NCBI RefSeq assembly: GCF_001280595.1 | Contig: NZ_LITU01000036.1 | Span: forward strand, 233,675 to 272,857 | Reading direction: 5' to 3' | Source: Paenibacillus xylanivorans | GTDB lineage: Bacteria; Bacillota; Bacilli; Paenibacillales; Paenibacillaceae | DNA length: 39,183 nucleotides | Part shown: in pieces, positions 17,423 through 25,793 of the stretch | Layout of the letters: the number at the start of each line of letters is the position of its first letter | Numbering within the stretch: position 1 is the stretch's first letter | Made by a program: the position numbers and the translations under genes | The notes under the pieces: model-generated | What the model was told of the DNA's origin: nothing | Seen by the model: only the letters and a program-made list of their open reading frames with translations | Databases searched by the model: none

Positions 17423-18049
17423 TTAGAAAGAACCTTTAACAACAACTTCGGACAGCGGGAAACGACCTGCCGGACGAGCTGGTACTGCAGCTTTACCTAC
17501 AGTGATCAACAACGTTGGCAAATAACGCGCAGGGATGTTGAATGTTTCGATCAATTGTTTCGGGTTGTAACCACCCATTGGGCAAGTGTCATATCCCAGG
17601 GAACGTGCAGCAAGCATAATGTTCTGTGAAGCAAAAGATGCATTGCGAATCGCTTCGTCACGGGCGATTTGCGGATTTTGGTAAGCACCGTTGATCTGTC
17701 CAACCAATGCGTCACGAACTTCAGCTGGAATCGCACCTGCTTCAACAGCCTGATCATAAATCACGGCGTTGCGGTTCGCTTCCAGATCTCCGAGTACAGC
17801 AATAGTAACGGAGCTGTCTGTGATTTGACTTTGCCCGTAAGCGATTGGCAGCAACTTGGCTTTGTCCGCTTCGGATTCAATCACGAGGAATTTCCAGTGT
17901 TGCAGGTTCCATGAAGATGGCGCTTCGGAAGCGGCAGTCAGGATAGCGTTCAGATCTGCTTCAGGCATAACAAAACCACTTTCGTACTTTTTGACAGCGT
18001 GACGTTCATTAATCACGCGAAGTGTTTCATTGTTTTCAATGCTGGACAT
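17423..18049 (-). CDS. nitroreductase family protein (MhqN/YodC-like)
   Basis: A 208-residue flavoenzyme of the nitroreductase superfamily, which reduces nitro compounds or quinones with NAD(P)H using FMN. ERHAVKKYE near the N-terminus is the FMN phosphate-binding RxSxRxF-like motif; EAPSSWNLQHWKFLVIE contacts the flavin; NIMLAARSLGYDTCPMGGYNP lies in the second half and the C-terminus is GRFPLSEVVVKG. The ATG at 18049 has GGGGAG 8 nt upstream; the in-frame GTG at 18058 overlaps that site. An Rrf2 regulator is encoded 250 nt upstream on the same strand and may control it (inference). Confidence 0.9.
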   Translation of the reverse strand: MSSIENNETLRVINERHAVKKYESGFVMPEADLNAILTAASEAPSSWNLQHWKFLVIESEADKAKLLPIAYGQSQITDSSVTIAVLGDLEANRNAVIYDQAVEAGAIPAEVRDALVGQINGAYQNPQIARDEAIRNASFASQNIMLAARSLGYDTCPMGGYNPKQLIETFNIPARYLPTLLITVGKAAVPARPAGRFPLSEVVVKGSF

Positions 18050-18299
18050 GCGTTCCACTCCCCAAGTTCTTTTTTTATTTTTTTTACGTTCGCAAGGCCA
18101 AACTCTACCGAGTACTCACCTTCCGAAAATAACATCAGCGCAGACGATCGCTTCCATCTGTGTTCACGTTATGCCCGGAATCGCCTGAAACATCAACGGA
18201 TCTTACAACCGGAGCAAACGCCCTTATATCGCCTGTCCACCATGTCTGACAGCAGCAGTGCAAGGCCAGATCATGAAGAACTGGTAACGATCAAATCAG

Positions 18300-18764
18300 T
18301 CATGATCTATCCTTCATTGACAAGGATTCCATGGACAAGGAACATTCTTCCCCATTACCGATACGATGTTTCACATCCTCAATGGATATACGGTCAAAAT
18401 AAGCGCTCAGTGCTTCTTCTCCTCCATCATAGATGCTTCCCATTACACCCTGCATATTGGAAGAAACAACGCATGTTGAACCGGATTCTCCCGAACACCA
18501 GCTGGGACCAAGTGATCCACCCGCTACCAGTCTGTACAATTCTCCAAGCTTGATTTCTTCACTCGGACGACTGAGCAGATATCCACCGTGTGCACCTTCC
18601 TTGGTTGTCAGGTATCCGTGCTTCCGCAGCACACTAAGCACCTTGCGAACTCTGGCTGGATGCGTACCAACACTTCGAGACAAGTCTTCACTATTGGCCA
18701 TACACTCATCCTTCATGGACAGAAAGACCAGACAGTGCACAGCAATGGTAAATTCACTGTTCAT
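18300..18764 (-). CDS. Rrf2 family transcriptional regulator
   Basis: A 154-residue winged-helix regulator. The N-terminus FTIAVHCLVFLSM and the recognition region GTHPARVRKVLSVLRKHGYLTTKEGAHGGYLLSRP are typical of Rrf2 proteins, where the RRxxGxxGGY wing touches DNA. There are five cysteines (11, 21, 90, 98, 141); the C90-x7-C98 spacing near the middle is compatible with redox sensing or, less likely, a Fe-S cluster, since IscR-type proteins need three closely placed cysteines. YwnA-like Rrf2 proteins without a cluster also exist. GGGAG precedes the ATG. The promoter contains a 25-bp palindrome, so autoregulation is likely, and the nitroreductase gene downstream is a probable target. Confidence 0.9.
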   Translation of the reverse strand: MNSEFTIAVHCLVFLSMKDECMANSEDLSRSVGTHPARVRKVLSVLRKHGYLTTKEGAHGGYLLSRPSEEIKLGELYRLVAGGSLGPSWCSGESGSTCVVSSNMQGVMGSIYDGGEEALSAYFDRISIEDVKHRIGNGEECSLSMESLSMKDRS

Positions 18765-18822
18765 TACTTACTCCCTTCCCGGCATATAGTCCACCGATGA
18801 AAATTCACTCCAAGGTAAGTAC

Positions 18823-18847
18823 AACTGTTATTATAGGAATAACAGTT
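18823..18847. promoter_or_regulatory. palindromic operator in the Rrf2 promoter
   Basis: The arms AACTGTTATT (18823-18832) and AATAACAGTT (18838-18847) are perfect inverted repeats around a 5-bp centre. The palindrome covers the -10 box and part of the spacer of the rrf2 promoter, the classic position for a repressor. Confidence 0.68.
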
Positions 18848-18858
18848 ATGTTTGTCAA
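18830..18858 (-). promoter_or_regulatory. sigma-A promoter of the Rrf2 regulator gene
   Basis: On the minus strand TTGACA (18858-18853), 17 nt, TATAAT (18835-18830): full consensus at both boxes. The rrf2 ATG is 65 nt downstream of the -10. Confidence 0.8.
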
Positions 18859-18970
18859 ACTCTCATCGGGTGATTAAAAAACCTGATTTCCCCTGTCATA
18901 CCAGTATATACAGGCCCTTCATAGACTAACTAAAATGGTTGAATCCCATTCGTATTTTAAGGGGCAGAAC

Positions 18971-19004
18971 AAAAAAAGTGAGCCTATCGCTTCGCGAAAG
19001 GCTC
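18971..19004 (-). terminator. orphan minus-strand terminator
   Basis: On the minus strand GAGCCTTTCGC and GCGATAGGCTC (one mismatch) flank a short loop and are followed by AC and seven T. No minus-strand gene lies upstream, since the next gene is on the plus strand from 19195. Confidence 0.6.
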
Positions 19005-19135
19005 CAATAAGATAGACATATGAAAGGGCTTACGAGATTATTATAATCGGTTATTCCTATTTTGAAAACGCTTTTTTTGTAAAGTGGTTTGGGATTTTAA
19101 AATATCCTATTTTTTAAGCATATCAACATAGGGTA

Positions 19136-19164
19136 TTGCAAAAACTAATGACATTAGTTATATT
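19136..19164 (+). promoter_or_regulatory. promoter of the metallo-hydrolase/TetR operon
   Basis: TTGCAA (19136-19141), 17 nt, TATATT (19159-19164). The first operator copy fills the spacer exactly. The start codon is about 30 nt downstream. Confidence 0.55.
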
Positions 19165-19180
19165 ACTAACAACATTAGTT
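19143..19180. promoter_or_regulatory. two tandem TetR operators
   Basis: The perfect 17-bp palindrome AACTAATG-A-CATTAGTT (19143-19159) is followed, 21 nt on centre to centre, by the related TACTAACAACATTAGTT (19164-19180; 14 of 17 bases the same). The first lies between -35 and -10, the second just after -10. The operon encodes its own TetR protein. Confidence 0.65.
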
Positions 19181-19194
19181 TTAAGGAGGATTCA

Positions 19195-19923
19195 ATGATG
19201 CGAATTACACGTGAGCATGATGTTGTCCAAGTTTCATTCCTTCCACGCCTCTTCCCTGTGAACGTATATCTTGTTGAAGAAGAAGATGGGTTTACTCTTA
19301 TTGATGCCGGAATGCCATTCAGTCTCAAGGGGATTCTGGCTACTGCACAATCCCTAGGCAAGCCGATTACCAAAATCATTCTGACTCACGCCCATGGCGA
19401 CCATGTTGGTGCACTGGATGGTCTTAAGGACGCGCTGCCTAAAGCCGAGGTCTGCATCTCCAGAAGGGATTCCCCGCTGCTGGCAGGAGACGCTTCCCTG
19501 CTTCCCGGCGAGCCACAGACTCCGGTACGTGGCAGTGTACCCAAAGCGATCCGCACCCGGCCGGACCGCTTGCTCGATGACGGCGACCGAATCGGCTCCC
19601 TGGTCGCCATTGCTACCCCAGGCCATACGCCGGGCCATATGGCCTTCATGGATACGCGTAGCCGCGTGATCATCGCTGGCGACGCGTACCAGCTGCACGG
19701 CGGCCTCGCCGTATCCGGCCGCCTGCGCCCGCTCTTTCCGTTCCCCGCGCTGGCGACGTGGAACCGAGAACTTGCTCTTGCCAGCGCCAAGCGCCTGGCT
19801 GAGCTGGAACCGTCCGTGCTCGCTGTAGGGCACGGACGAATGCTGCGTCAGCCCGCCGCGGCTATGCGTGCAGCTACGGCAGACGCGGAGCAGCGGCTGC
19901 GCCCTGCCGGGGGGCGCCTGTGA
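19195..19923 (+). CDS. MBL-fold metallo-hydrolase
   Basis: A 242-residue metallo-beta-lactamase-fold hydrolase. The first metal-binding motif is THAHGDH (His65, His67, Asp69, His70). The third-ligand His is in ATPGHTPGHMAF (His144), followed by the bridging Asp in IIAGDAYQ and a distal His in VGHGRM. This set supports a binuclear Zn centre. Substrates of such stand-alone proteins range from lactones and thioesters to glutathione conjugates; none is indicated. AAGGAGGA precedes ATG ATG; either codon could be used. Its stop overlaps the GTG of the TetR gene (GTGA), so translation is coupled. GC content rises sharply in the second half. Confidence 0.88.
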   Translation: MMRITREHDVVQVSFLPRLFPVNVYLVEEEDGFTLIDAGMPFSLKGILATAQSLGKPITKIILTHAHGDHVGALDGLKDALPKAEVCISRRDSPLLAGDASLLPGEPQTPVRGSVPKAIRTRPDRLLDDGDRIGSLVAIATPGHTPGHMAFMDTRSRVIIAGDAYQLHGGLAVSGRLRPLFPFPALATWNRELALASAKRLAELEPSVLAVGHGRMLRQPAAAMRAATADAEQRLRPAGGRL

Positions 19924-20492
19924 GCCCCCGCCAAGGGCTGGATCGCGGCGCTCTGTTAAGCGCCGCCGCCCAGCTTGCAGACAGCGACGGATTCCATTCG
20001 CTAACACTGGCCGCTCTGGCCCAGCGGCTAGATGTGCGCTCCCCGTCGCTCTACAACCACATCAACGGTCTTCCAGGGCTTCGCCAGGAATTGGCGTTAA
20101 TGTCTGCACAGCAGCTCAGCCGTGCATTAACCGAGGCTTCCGCTGGCCGTTCGGGCGATGAAGCCATTCAGGAGGTCGCTGCCGCATATATCGGCTTCGT
20201 CCGCAAGCATCCTGGGCTGTACGAAGCTTTCTTCCATGCCCCGGACCGTCAAGAACCGCAGCTCGTTGTCGCCAGTACAGCTGCCCTGGATCTGCTGCTC
20301 CGTCTGTTGCAGCCCTATCCTCTGAATGAAGCTGAAGCGCTGCATGCCGTTCGCGGTTTACGCAGTCTTTGTCACGGCTTCGCCTCCATGGGTGAAAAGG
20401 GCGGCTTTGGCATGAACTTCGATCCAGATGAGAGCCTGCAGCTGACCGTGACCGCTTTCCTGGATGGACTGCGACATCTTCATAAAGCCTGA
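19920..20492 (+). CDS. TetR family transcriptional regulator
   Basis: A 190-residue TetR repressor. The N-terminal helix-turn-helix reads LTLAALAQRLDVRSPSLYNHINGLPGL (about residues 27-53); the C-terminal ligand domain has the AAAYIGFVRKHPGLYEAF and LRSLCHGFASMGEKGGFG pattern of WHG-type TetR proteins. Being translated from a GTG overlapping the hydrolase stop, it is made together with that enzyme, and the two palindromes in the operon promoter are its likely target. A compound degraded by the hydrolase could be the inducer (inference). Confidence 0.9.
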   Translation: MSPRQGLDRGALLSAAAQLADSDGFHSLTLAALAQRLDVRSPSLYNHINGLPGLRQELALMSAQQLSRALTEASAGRSGDEAIQEVAAAYIGFVRKHPGLYEAFFHAPDRQEPQLVVASTAALDLLLRLLQPYPLNEAEALHAVRGLRSLCHGFASMGEKGGFGMNFDPDESLQLTVTAFLDGLRHLHKA

Positions 20493-20513
20493 TGTATCTC
20501 TATGTCAAATGGA

Positions 20514-20545
20514 AGAGGGCTGCAGATCATCTGCAACCCTCTTTA
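20514..20545. terminator. terminator after the TetR gene
   Basis: The arms AGAGGGCTGCAG (20514-20525) and CTGCAACCCTCT (20531-20542) pair with one mismatch and are followed by TTATG. It lies between convergent genes, with a weak U-tract. Confidence 0.6.
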
Positions 20546-20582
20546 TGTATCCTACCGTCCCGCTTCCGAAGGAACGGTTTTT

Positions 20583-21713
20583 CTATTGCCAGGGTGCTCG
20601 CCCTGTTTGGACTTCCTGCAAAATCTTCTTCATAACGGGAACGTATGCTTTCCAGTAAAATCGATCCGGAACTCCCTCTTGATCCGGTGTGAGCTTCGTT
20701 TTCAGCACATCCCATCCCTTGATACGACGCCAGAACGAATAATGCTCCAGCTCTCCGAATGACCCTGCCATATAATAAGTCCGGTTATAGCCCTCATGCC
20801 GAATAAGAGCAGCAAATTCCGCCGGAATACCTGCGTCCATTAGTTTCTGCTGACCATTCTCCGTCAGATCCGTCTTATACCATGCCAGTACCGAAGCCTG
20901 TTGTTCAGGCACGATGATGTCGAACCATTCGCTGTAATGGATGTCCCCGGTAATTCCACACCATTCCCTGCCTTCCTGTGTGAAGGCGAGTTTTATATCA
21001 CCGGTCTTGACATCCTGCCCTTGCTTCAGTACAATCACCCGTCCTTCCTCATGAACCAATACAATGCCCGCGCCTTGAAACGACCAATCCTTCTTCTCCC
21101 GAAGCTCATAGTTCATCCGTACGTTCTGTGGCACTTCATCCGCGCTTTGCAGATCCAATACCGATTTCCCTTGCCATCCGCTGCTTTTCATGCCCAGAAT
21201 CGGATACAATTGCTCTTTTGCCATGTTCGAAACAGCATTCGACAAGGCGCTAAACTCAGCGACAATCGTTACACCTTTGGTTGCAGCTTCACTAATTTTG
21301 TGGGCATCATATATCGTGAGACCTTCATAGGCTTTGCCTTCTACATGTTCATTCGGATCTGTAGATGAAATATGATGATTCGCCGTCAGATAGATCAGGT
21401 CCGTGTCGGTCACCTCATCCGGCAATGTCCGCTTAATACGGGAGATCCCATTCTGTATATCATATCCGTAGTAGTCTTCTTCATACCTATAATGTTCCCC
21501 TGTCTGTTGGACAATCTTCTGCTGATTCAGAATCCACACCAGTCCCTTATGCCCTATATAGGACAAGTCCGGTTTACTTTTGTCGACAATCATGATGTTA
21601 AGCGGTATCTGAGCCTGTGACTGCCACAAAATCCAGGGAATAACCAGGACCACTGATACCACGGTGAGGGAAGCTAATGCCCATACCGTGAGCGGCCTGT
21701 GATTTCTATTCAT
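20583..21713 (-). CDS. membrane-anchored protein of unknown function next to a glycosyltransferase
   Basis: A 376-residue protein I do not recognise. An N-terminal TM anchor (about residues 9-29, VWALASLTVVSVVLVIPWIL) is followed by a large, probably extracellular domain. It begins PLNIMIVDKSKPDLSYIGHKGLVWILNQQKI and contains TDLIYLTANHHIS and IYDAHKISEAATKGVTIVAEF, which recall the alternating strand/helix layout of amidotransferase- or deacetylase-like folds, without an obvious catalytic triad. The C-terminal half has GDIHYSEWFDIIVPE and LEHYSFWRRIKGWDVLK. AAGGAGG precedes the ATG, and it lies 50 nt after the glycosyltransferase pseudogene, so the two were probably one polysaccharide-related unit. 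This gene is intact. Confidence 0.6.
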   Translation of the reverse strand: MNRNHRPLTVWALASLTVVSVVLVIPWILWQSQAQIPLNIMIVDKSKPDLSYIGHKGLVWILNQQKIVQQTGEHYRYEEDYYGYDIQNGISRIKRTLPDEVTDTDLIYLTANHHISSTDPNEHVEGKAYEGLTIYDAHKISEAATKGVTIVAEFSALSNAVSNMAKEQLYPILGMKSSGWQGKSVLDLQSADEVPQNVRMNYELREKKDWSFQGAGIVLVHEEGRVIVLKQGQDVKTGDIKLAFTQEGREWCGITGDIHYSEWFDIIVPEQQASVLAWYKTDLTENGQQKLMDAGIPAEFAALIRHEGYNRTYYMAGSFGELEHYSFWRRIKGWDVLKTKLTPDQEGVPDRFYWKAYVPVMKKILQEVQTGRAPWQ

Positions 21714-21762
21714 GAAGCGTATTCCTCCTTGCTCTGTTCCAAGGTATTTCTATGATCGGATA

Positions 21763-22842
21763 TTACCCCTGTCCGTTCTTATGGTCCTTCTTCTTCCCAT
21801 ATCCCACAACCTGCAACAGTCCGTATATACGGAATACATTGTTCATAGGTCTAGACCAGAATGTCTCGGAGCAGGCATACAGCAACAGTCGTGTCACCTC
21901 TCGAAACGTGTATGCTCTGCGAGAGAACCATACTTCAAACATCACCGCGCAAGCCGACAACAAGGAATTATAGAGTACCAGCAGCAGAGCAAGCACCAGA
22001 CATAGCTTGACATCCACAATTTGTAACCACATTCCTGAGATCAGCAGAAGTAACGCTCCGATCTCCAGAACCGGTCCCATTAGTTCAACAAGAATAAAAT
22101 AGGGAATGGAGACCATCCCCATCCACCCATAAGCCGGATTGCCAATCATGCAGCGCTGTTCCCACAGGCTGCTCGCAAGCTGCTATGCCAGCCAGCACGC
22201 TGCTTCCGCAGTTGACTCCATGTCTCTGGTACTTTGACACTGCAGATCGGATTGGGAATGTATATAATACGTCCACGCTCTTTCATCTGTTTCATATGTT
22301 TGTGCAGCTGCATGACAAGCTCCATGTGACCTGCCTGGGTATCCGTCTTGTAACCGCCGATTTCCATGACTCTGTTTTTTTTTGAATACTCCGAAGGCTT
22401 GGGATGTAAACAGCAGCATATTGATGTTATATCGAACCAGACCTATGCCGCTGATCAGAAAAGCCCGTACATATTCAATATATTGCATCATAAGCAAGGG
22501 GCTTCCTGCACGTTCTGACGATATACTGCCTTGAGTCAAAGCATAAGGGTACTTCCCATTTATCATATCTACCCGACCACTACAAGCGACGATCTCTTCA
22601 CCCGGAAGAGCACTCATCACTGGTTTCATGATCTTCACCAACGCATCTCTTTCTAGAACAGTCACCCTTCGCCTTGCTGCATGTTTATCCCATAAGATGT
22701 AACCGTACGCACATAGCAGAATTACAAGTACACTTCCACATATGATACTGGTCCACTGTAATAACAAAGCGGTCTTCCCTTCAAACCAACCAGCACTTTG
22801 CCCACCGATAAGTCGGTCGTACATCCGTAAATGTTCGTTCAT
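21763..22842 (-). pseudogene. family 2 glycosyltransferase, internally deleted and frameshifted
   Basis: Three pieces in two frames together look like the C-terminal two thirds of a processive GT2 (cellulose/hyaluronan-synthase-like) enzyme. Piece one (from 22842) has a TM helix then ERDALVKIMKPVM, VDMINGKYPYALTQG, YIEYVRAFLISG and FTSQAFGVF. At nine A (minus strand, 22384-22376) the frame shifts to EIGGYKTDTQAGHMELVMQLH and IYIPNPICSVKVPETW. Near 22170 a second shift restores the first frame at LWEQRCMIGNPAYGWMGM and a TM-rich tail. The nucleotide-sugar-binding part with the DxD region is absent: AARRR joins directly to VTVLERD. The QxxRW motif reads QRAGW. A functional transferase cannot result. 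The partner gene at 20583 is intact. Confidence 0.78.
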
Positions 22843-23060
22843 TTCCTGATTTCCCCTTACCTGGAATAAACCGCTTCACACGGGGCACAATAATACAAAT
22901 TTTTCAAATAAATCCTGTATATACAATCCGGGCAAATGATACACTAAGCATTCTATCGGCTTTCTTCGTTTGTGATATAATAGGAACAGAAAAATCCGGT
23001 AAACCGTAGCATGTTCCGGACATCCGGATAACATATTATTCCAAAGAGAGGGAGTTTTAC

Positions 23061-23546
23061 GTGGCTCAAATCAGTCCGTCCTACCTTCAGATCGGTGCAA
23101 CCCTGGGTATGCTCATCATGGCCCTGCTTGCCATTTTTATTCGAATGAAAGCCAGCCATCGTCCGGTAACCATTCGCAAAATACTTATTCCCCCGCTGGG
23201 CATGAGCACGGGTTTCCTCATGTTTGTTGTACCGGAGACTCATGTTCCGCTTCTATGGGCACTTATTGCGCTGTTGGTGGGCTGGTTTATCTTCTCGTAT
23301 CCCCTCATTCGCAGTACACGATTTGAACGAGTTAACGAAGAAATTTATGCCACACGTTCACGAAGCTTCGCTTTCATTCTGCTTGGATTGCTGGCTATAC
23401 GACTAATCCTGCATGAAGTCATTCAGCGTTATGTGAGCATTCCTCAAACGGGTGGATTGTTCTTCCTTCTGGCCTTCGGCATGATCGTACGCTGGCGGGT
23501 ATATATGTACAAGCACTACAAGGAAGTTGTTGCTGCCGAAGCCTAG
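23061..23546 (+). CDS. ccdC: CcdC family membrane protein
   Basis: A 161-residue integral membrane protein with about four TM segments: LQIGATLGMLIMALLAIFI, a second near GFLMFVVPE, LLWALIALLVGWFIFSYPLI, and FILLGLLAIRLILHEVIQ with a final LLAFGMIVRW. Conserved family stretches are RKILIPPLGMSTGFLMFV, YATRSRSFAFILLGLLAIR and QTGGLFFLLAFGMIVRWR. CcdC is encoded with the thiol-disulfide protein CcdA in Bacillus; its function is not established. The GTG start has GAGAGGGAG upstream. It stands alone here, with no CcdA neighbour. Confidence 0.85.
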   Translation: MAQISPSYLQIGATLGMLIMALLAIFIRMKASHRPVTIRKILIPPLGMSTGFLMFVVPETHVPLLWALIALLVGWFIFSYPLIRSTRFERVNEEIYATRSRSFAFILLGLLAIRLILHEVIQRYVSIPQTGGLFFLLAFGMIVRWRVYMYKHYKEVVAAEA

Positions 23547-23573
23547 CAACATCACAACATCCAAATAACCCAA

Positions 23574-23620
23574 AAAGACACGTTCTGTGCACTTCATCGT
23601 GCGGAACGTGTCTTTTCCTG
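23574..23620. terminator. bidirectional terminator between ccdC and the reductase gene
   Basis: The arms AAAAGACACGTTC (23574-23586) and GAACGTGTCTTTT (23605-23617) pair perfectly. It separates convergent genes. Confidence 0.88.
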
Positions 23621-23649
23621 TTCGGACATATGTTCAAGGGAATCTATAT

Positions 23650-24663
23650 CTATTCAGGGTCTGCAACCTTTACGAGCTGCTTGCCCAGGTTATCTCCAGA
23701 GAAGAGGCCCATAAATGCTTCCGGCGTCTGTTCAAAACCTTCCACAATGTTTTCTTCGTATTGGATATGCCCTTCCTTGATCCATTTCGCCAATTTAGCC
23801 CGGCCTTCCTTAAAGGATTTGGCATAGTCACTCACCAGGAAGCCTTTCATCAACGCTGTATTGGTTAACAGTAACGTCTGCGGGCGCATGCCGATATCTG
23901 GCTTCTCCTGATTATATGACGAAATCTGTCCACAGAGCGGAATACGTGCATTCCGATTAATATGGCGCAGTACCGCATCAGAAATCCCACCACCAACATT
24001 ATCGAAATAAACGTCTACGCCAGCCGGGCAAGCTCGTTCAATAGCAGCAGACATATCCTCTTCATGCTTATAGTTCAATACAACGTCGAATCCCAGTTTG
24101 TCTTTCAGATAAGCGCATTTCTCGTCAGAACCCGCAATTCCAATTACACGTGCGCCTACAATCTTGGCGATCTGACCCGCAATCATGCCTACCGCTCCGG
24201 CTGCTCCCGATACCACCACCGTTTCGCCGTCCTTCGGCTTACCGATATCTTCCATGCCAAAATAAGCGGTCAAACCGGTCATGCCAAGCGCACCAAGGTA
24301 AGCTGTAATTGGAGCCTCTCCTGTATCAATCAGGGAAATGTCTCCCGTATTTACGGCTGCATACTGCTGCCAGCCCCACATTCCGGACACCAAATCCCCT
24401 TTGCGCAGATTGGGTTCCGAAGACTCCACCACCTGCCCAATGGTTCCGCCCTTGATCACTTCATTCAACGCATAAGGGGGAGCATAGGATTTCGTATCTT
24501 TCATGCGGCCCCGCATGTATGGGTCTACAGACAAATATAGTGTACGTACCAGGACTTGTCCTGCATCCGGTTCAGGAAGCGGTGCATCAATGAATTTAAA
24601 GTCTTCTCTGGATGGGGCACCTTCTGGACGTGACGCAAGTACGATCTGTTTATTTTCAGACAC
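23650..24663 (-). CDS. NADP-dependent medium-chain reductase (YfmJ/PTGR-like)
   Basis: A 337-residue zinc-independent medium-chain dehydrogenase/reductase resembling prostaglandin reductase, CurA and Bacillus YfmJ, which reduce alkenal/one double bonds with NADPH. Family marks: LASRPEGAPSREDFKF at the N-terminus, LYLSVDPYMRGRMKD, the nucleotide-binding VVVSGAAGAVGMIAGQ, DVYFDNVGGGISD, ARIPLCGQISSYN and LVSDYAKSFKEGRAKL. GTG at 24663 is 8 nt after AAGGAGG and is preferred to the in-frame TTG at 24666. It is a single gene with no link to its neighbours; a role in aldehyde or enone detoxification is the family expectation. Confidence 0.92.
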   Translation of the reverse strand: MSENKQIVLASRPEGAPSREDFKFIDAPLPEPDAGQVLVRTLYLSVDPYMRGRMKDTKSYAPPYALNEVIKGGTIGQVVESSEPNLRKGDLVSGMWGWQQYAAVNTGDISLIDTGEAPITAYLGALGMTGLTAYFGMEDIGKPKDGETVVVSGAAGAVGMIAGQIAKIVGARVIGIAGSDEKCAYLKDKLGFDVVLNYKHEEDMSAAIERACPAGVDVYFDNVGGGISDAVLRHINRNARIPLCGQISSYNQEKPDIGMRPQTLLLTNTALMKGFLVSDYAKSFKEGRAKLAKWIKEGHIQYEENIVEGFEQTPEAFMGLFSGDNLGKQLVKVADPE

Positions 24664-24837
24664 CAAAATGACCTCCTTCTTGCCAGTGGGCCAGAGTTAA
24701 CCCTCTGTCAGCTGATATCACTCACCACCGGCTCTATGTGTATCGCCTCTAAATAGTTTAAACCGAAACAGGCGGATCACAAACGTGGGCCGCCTTGAAA
24801 TATGCAAATATCATCACATTGGAGACATCTGGAGCCA

Positions 24838-25584
24838 TTATTGGGCAGTCAGAATCACAGGTCCATCTGCTGTAATAGCAATCGTATGCTCATATTGAGC
24901 AGACAGACTTCCATCCTGAGTACGTGCTGTCCAACCATCCGAGTCCAACTTGCTGCGGTACGTACCGATGTTCAGCATGGGCTCAATCGTAATAACCATA
25001 CCTTCCTTGAGACGTGGACCACGGTGTGGTGGGCCGTAGTGAGGCACCTGTGGTTCCTCATGCATCTTCTCGCCGATGCCGTGGCCAATAAATTCACGGA
25101 CAACCGATAGACCTTCACCTTCCGCATACGTCTGAATTGCATTGGAGACATCCCCGATCCGGTTGCCGACCACAGCCAGTTCAATCCCTTTGTAGAGGGA
25201 TGTTTTGGTGACGTCCAACAGGTGTTGTGCTTCCGGAGTCACTTGACCCACCGCATACGACCACGCGGAATCGGCCAGCCAGCCATTCAGATTCACGACC
25301 ATATCAATCGTAACGATGTCCCCATCTTTCAGTACATATTTTCCCGGAAATCCATGACAGATCACATCATTAACCGACGCACATGTCGCATATTGGTATC
25401 CGTTGTATCCTTTTTGTTCCGGCGTAGCGCCATTTTTCTTCATAAAAGCCTCTGCAAACTGATCAATTTCCTGTGTTGTGATCCCTGGACGGATCATTCC
25501 AGCGATTTCTCTATGGCATGCGGCAAGAATTTCTCCTGCCTTCTTCATATTTTCTATTTGTTCTTTGGTCTTCAACGTAATCAT
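24838..25584 (-). CDS. map: methionine aminopeptidase, type I (likely second copy)
   Basis: Removes the initiator methionine from nascent proteins in the cytosol. All five metal ligands and the catalytic His are present: D94 and D105 (TIDMVVNLNGWLADSAW), H168 (FIGHGIGEKMHEEP), E201 (ITIEPML) and E232 (QYEHTIAI), plus His77 (NDVICHGFPG). The length of 248 residues is that of the ordinary type I enzyme without an N-terminal extension. AGGAG lies 8 nt before the ATG. In Bacillota the housekeeping map gene is normally in the ribosomal-protein cluster; this isolated gene is therefore probably a paralogue (inference). Confidence 0.95.
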   Translation of the reverse strand: MITLKTKEQIENMKKAGEILAACHREIAGMIRPGITTQEIDQFAEAFMKKNGATPEQKGYNGYQYATCASVNDVICHGFPGKYVLKDGDIVTIDMVVNLNGWLADSAWSYAVGQVTPEAQHLLDVTKTSLYKGIELAVVGNRIGDVSNAIQTYAEGEGLSVVREFIGHGIGEKMHEEPQVPHYGPPHRGPRLKEGMVITIEPMLNIGTYRSKLDSDGWTARTQDGSLSAQYEHTIAITADGPVILTAQ

Positions 25585-25737
25585 TACAACTACTCCTGTC
25601 CGTTAAAATCTCATCCTGTCTTCTATTGTAACGCGAAATGCTCCAAATAAAAAATTCCGTGAAATCCTCAACATCCTATTATACGCCTAGCCCCTGTCCA
25701 ATGAATACAATTCCCCTTAAAAAAATTCGAAACCCGC

Positions 25738-25785
25738 TTCGACGGAGCCCCGTATATGCTTAAAACGGCTGAAGTCGAAAGGAGG
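25738..25785 (+). promoter_or_regulatory. hairpin abutting the ribosome site of the small basic protein gene
   Basis: TTCGAC (25738-25743) plus AGCC (25746-25749) can pair with GGCT (25767-25770) plus GTCGAA (25774-25779). The last two bases of the 3' arm are the first two of the AAAGGAGG ribosome site (25778-25785), so folding could restrict ribosome entry. Confidence 0.4.
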
Positions 25786-25793
25786 AAAACCTC

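Noticed and set aside
19063..19076. TGAAAACGCTTTTT as a cre site
   Set aside because: The last bases of the consensus do not match and the T-run explains much of the similarity; too weak beside an apparent TetR-controlled promoter.
19354..20161. Antisense frames over the metallo-hydrolase and TetR genes
   Set aside because: The sense frames carry THAHGDH and a TetR helix-turn-helix; the antisense frames have no start signals or motifs.
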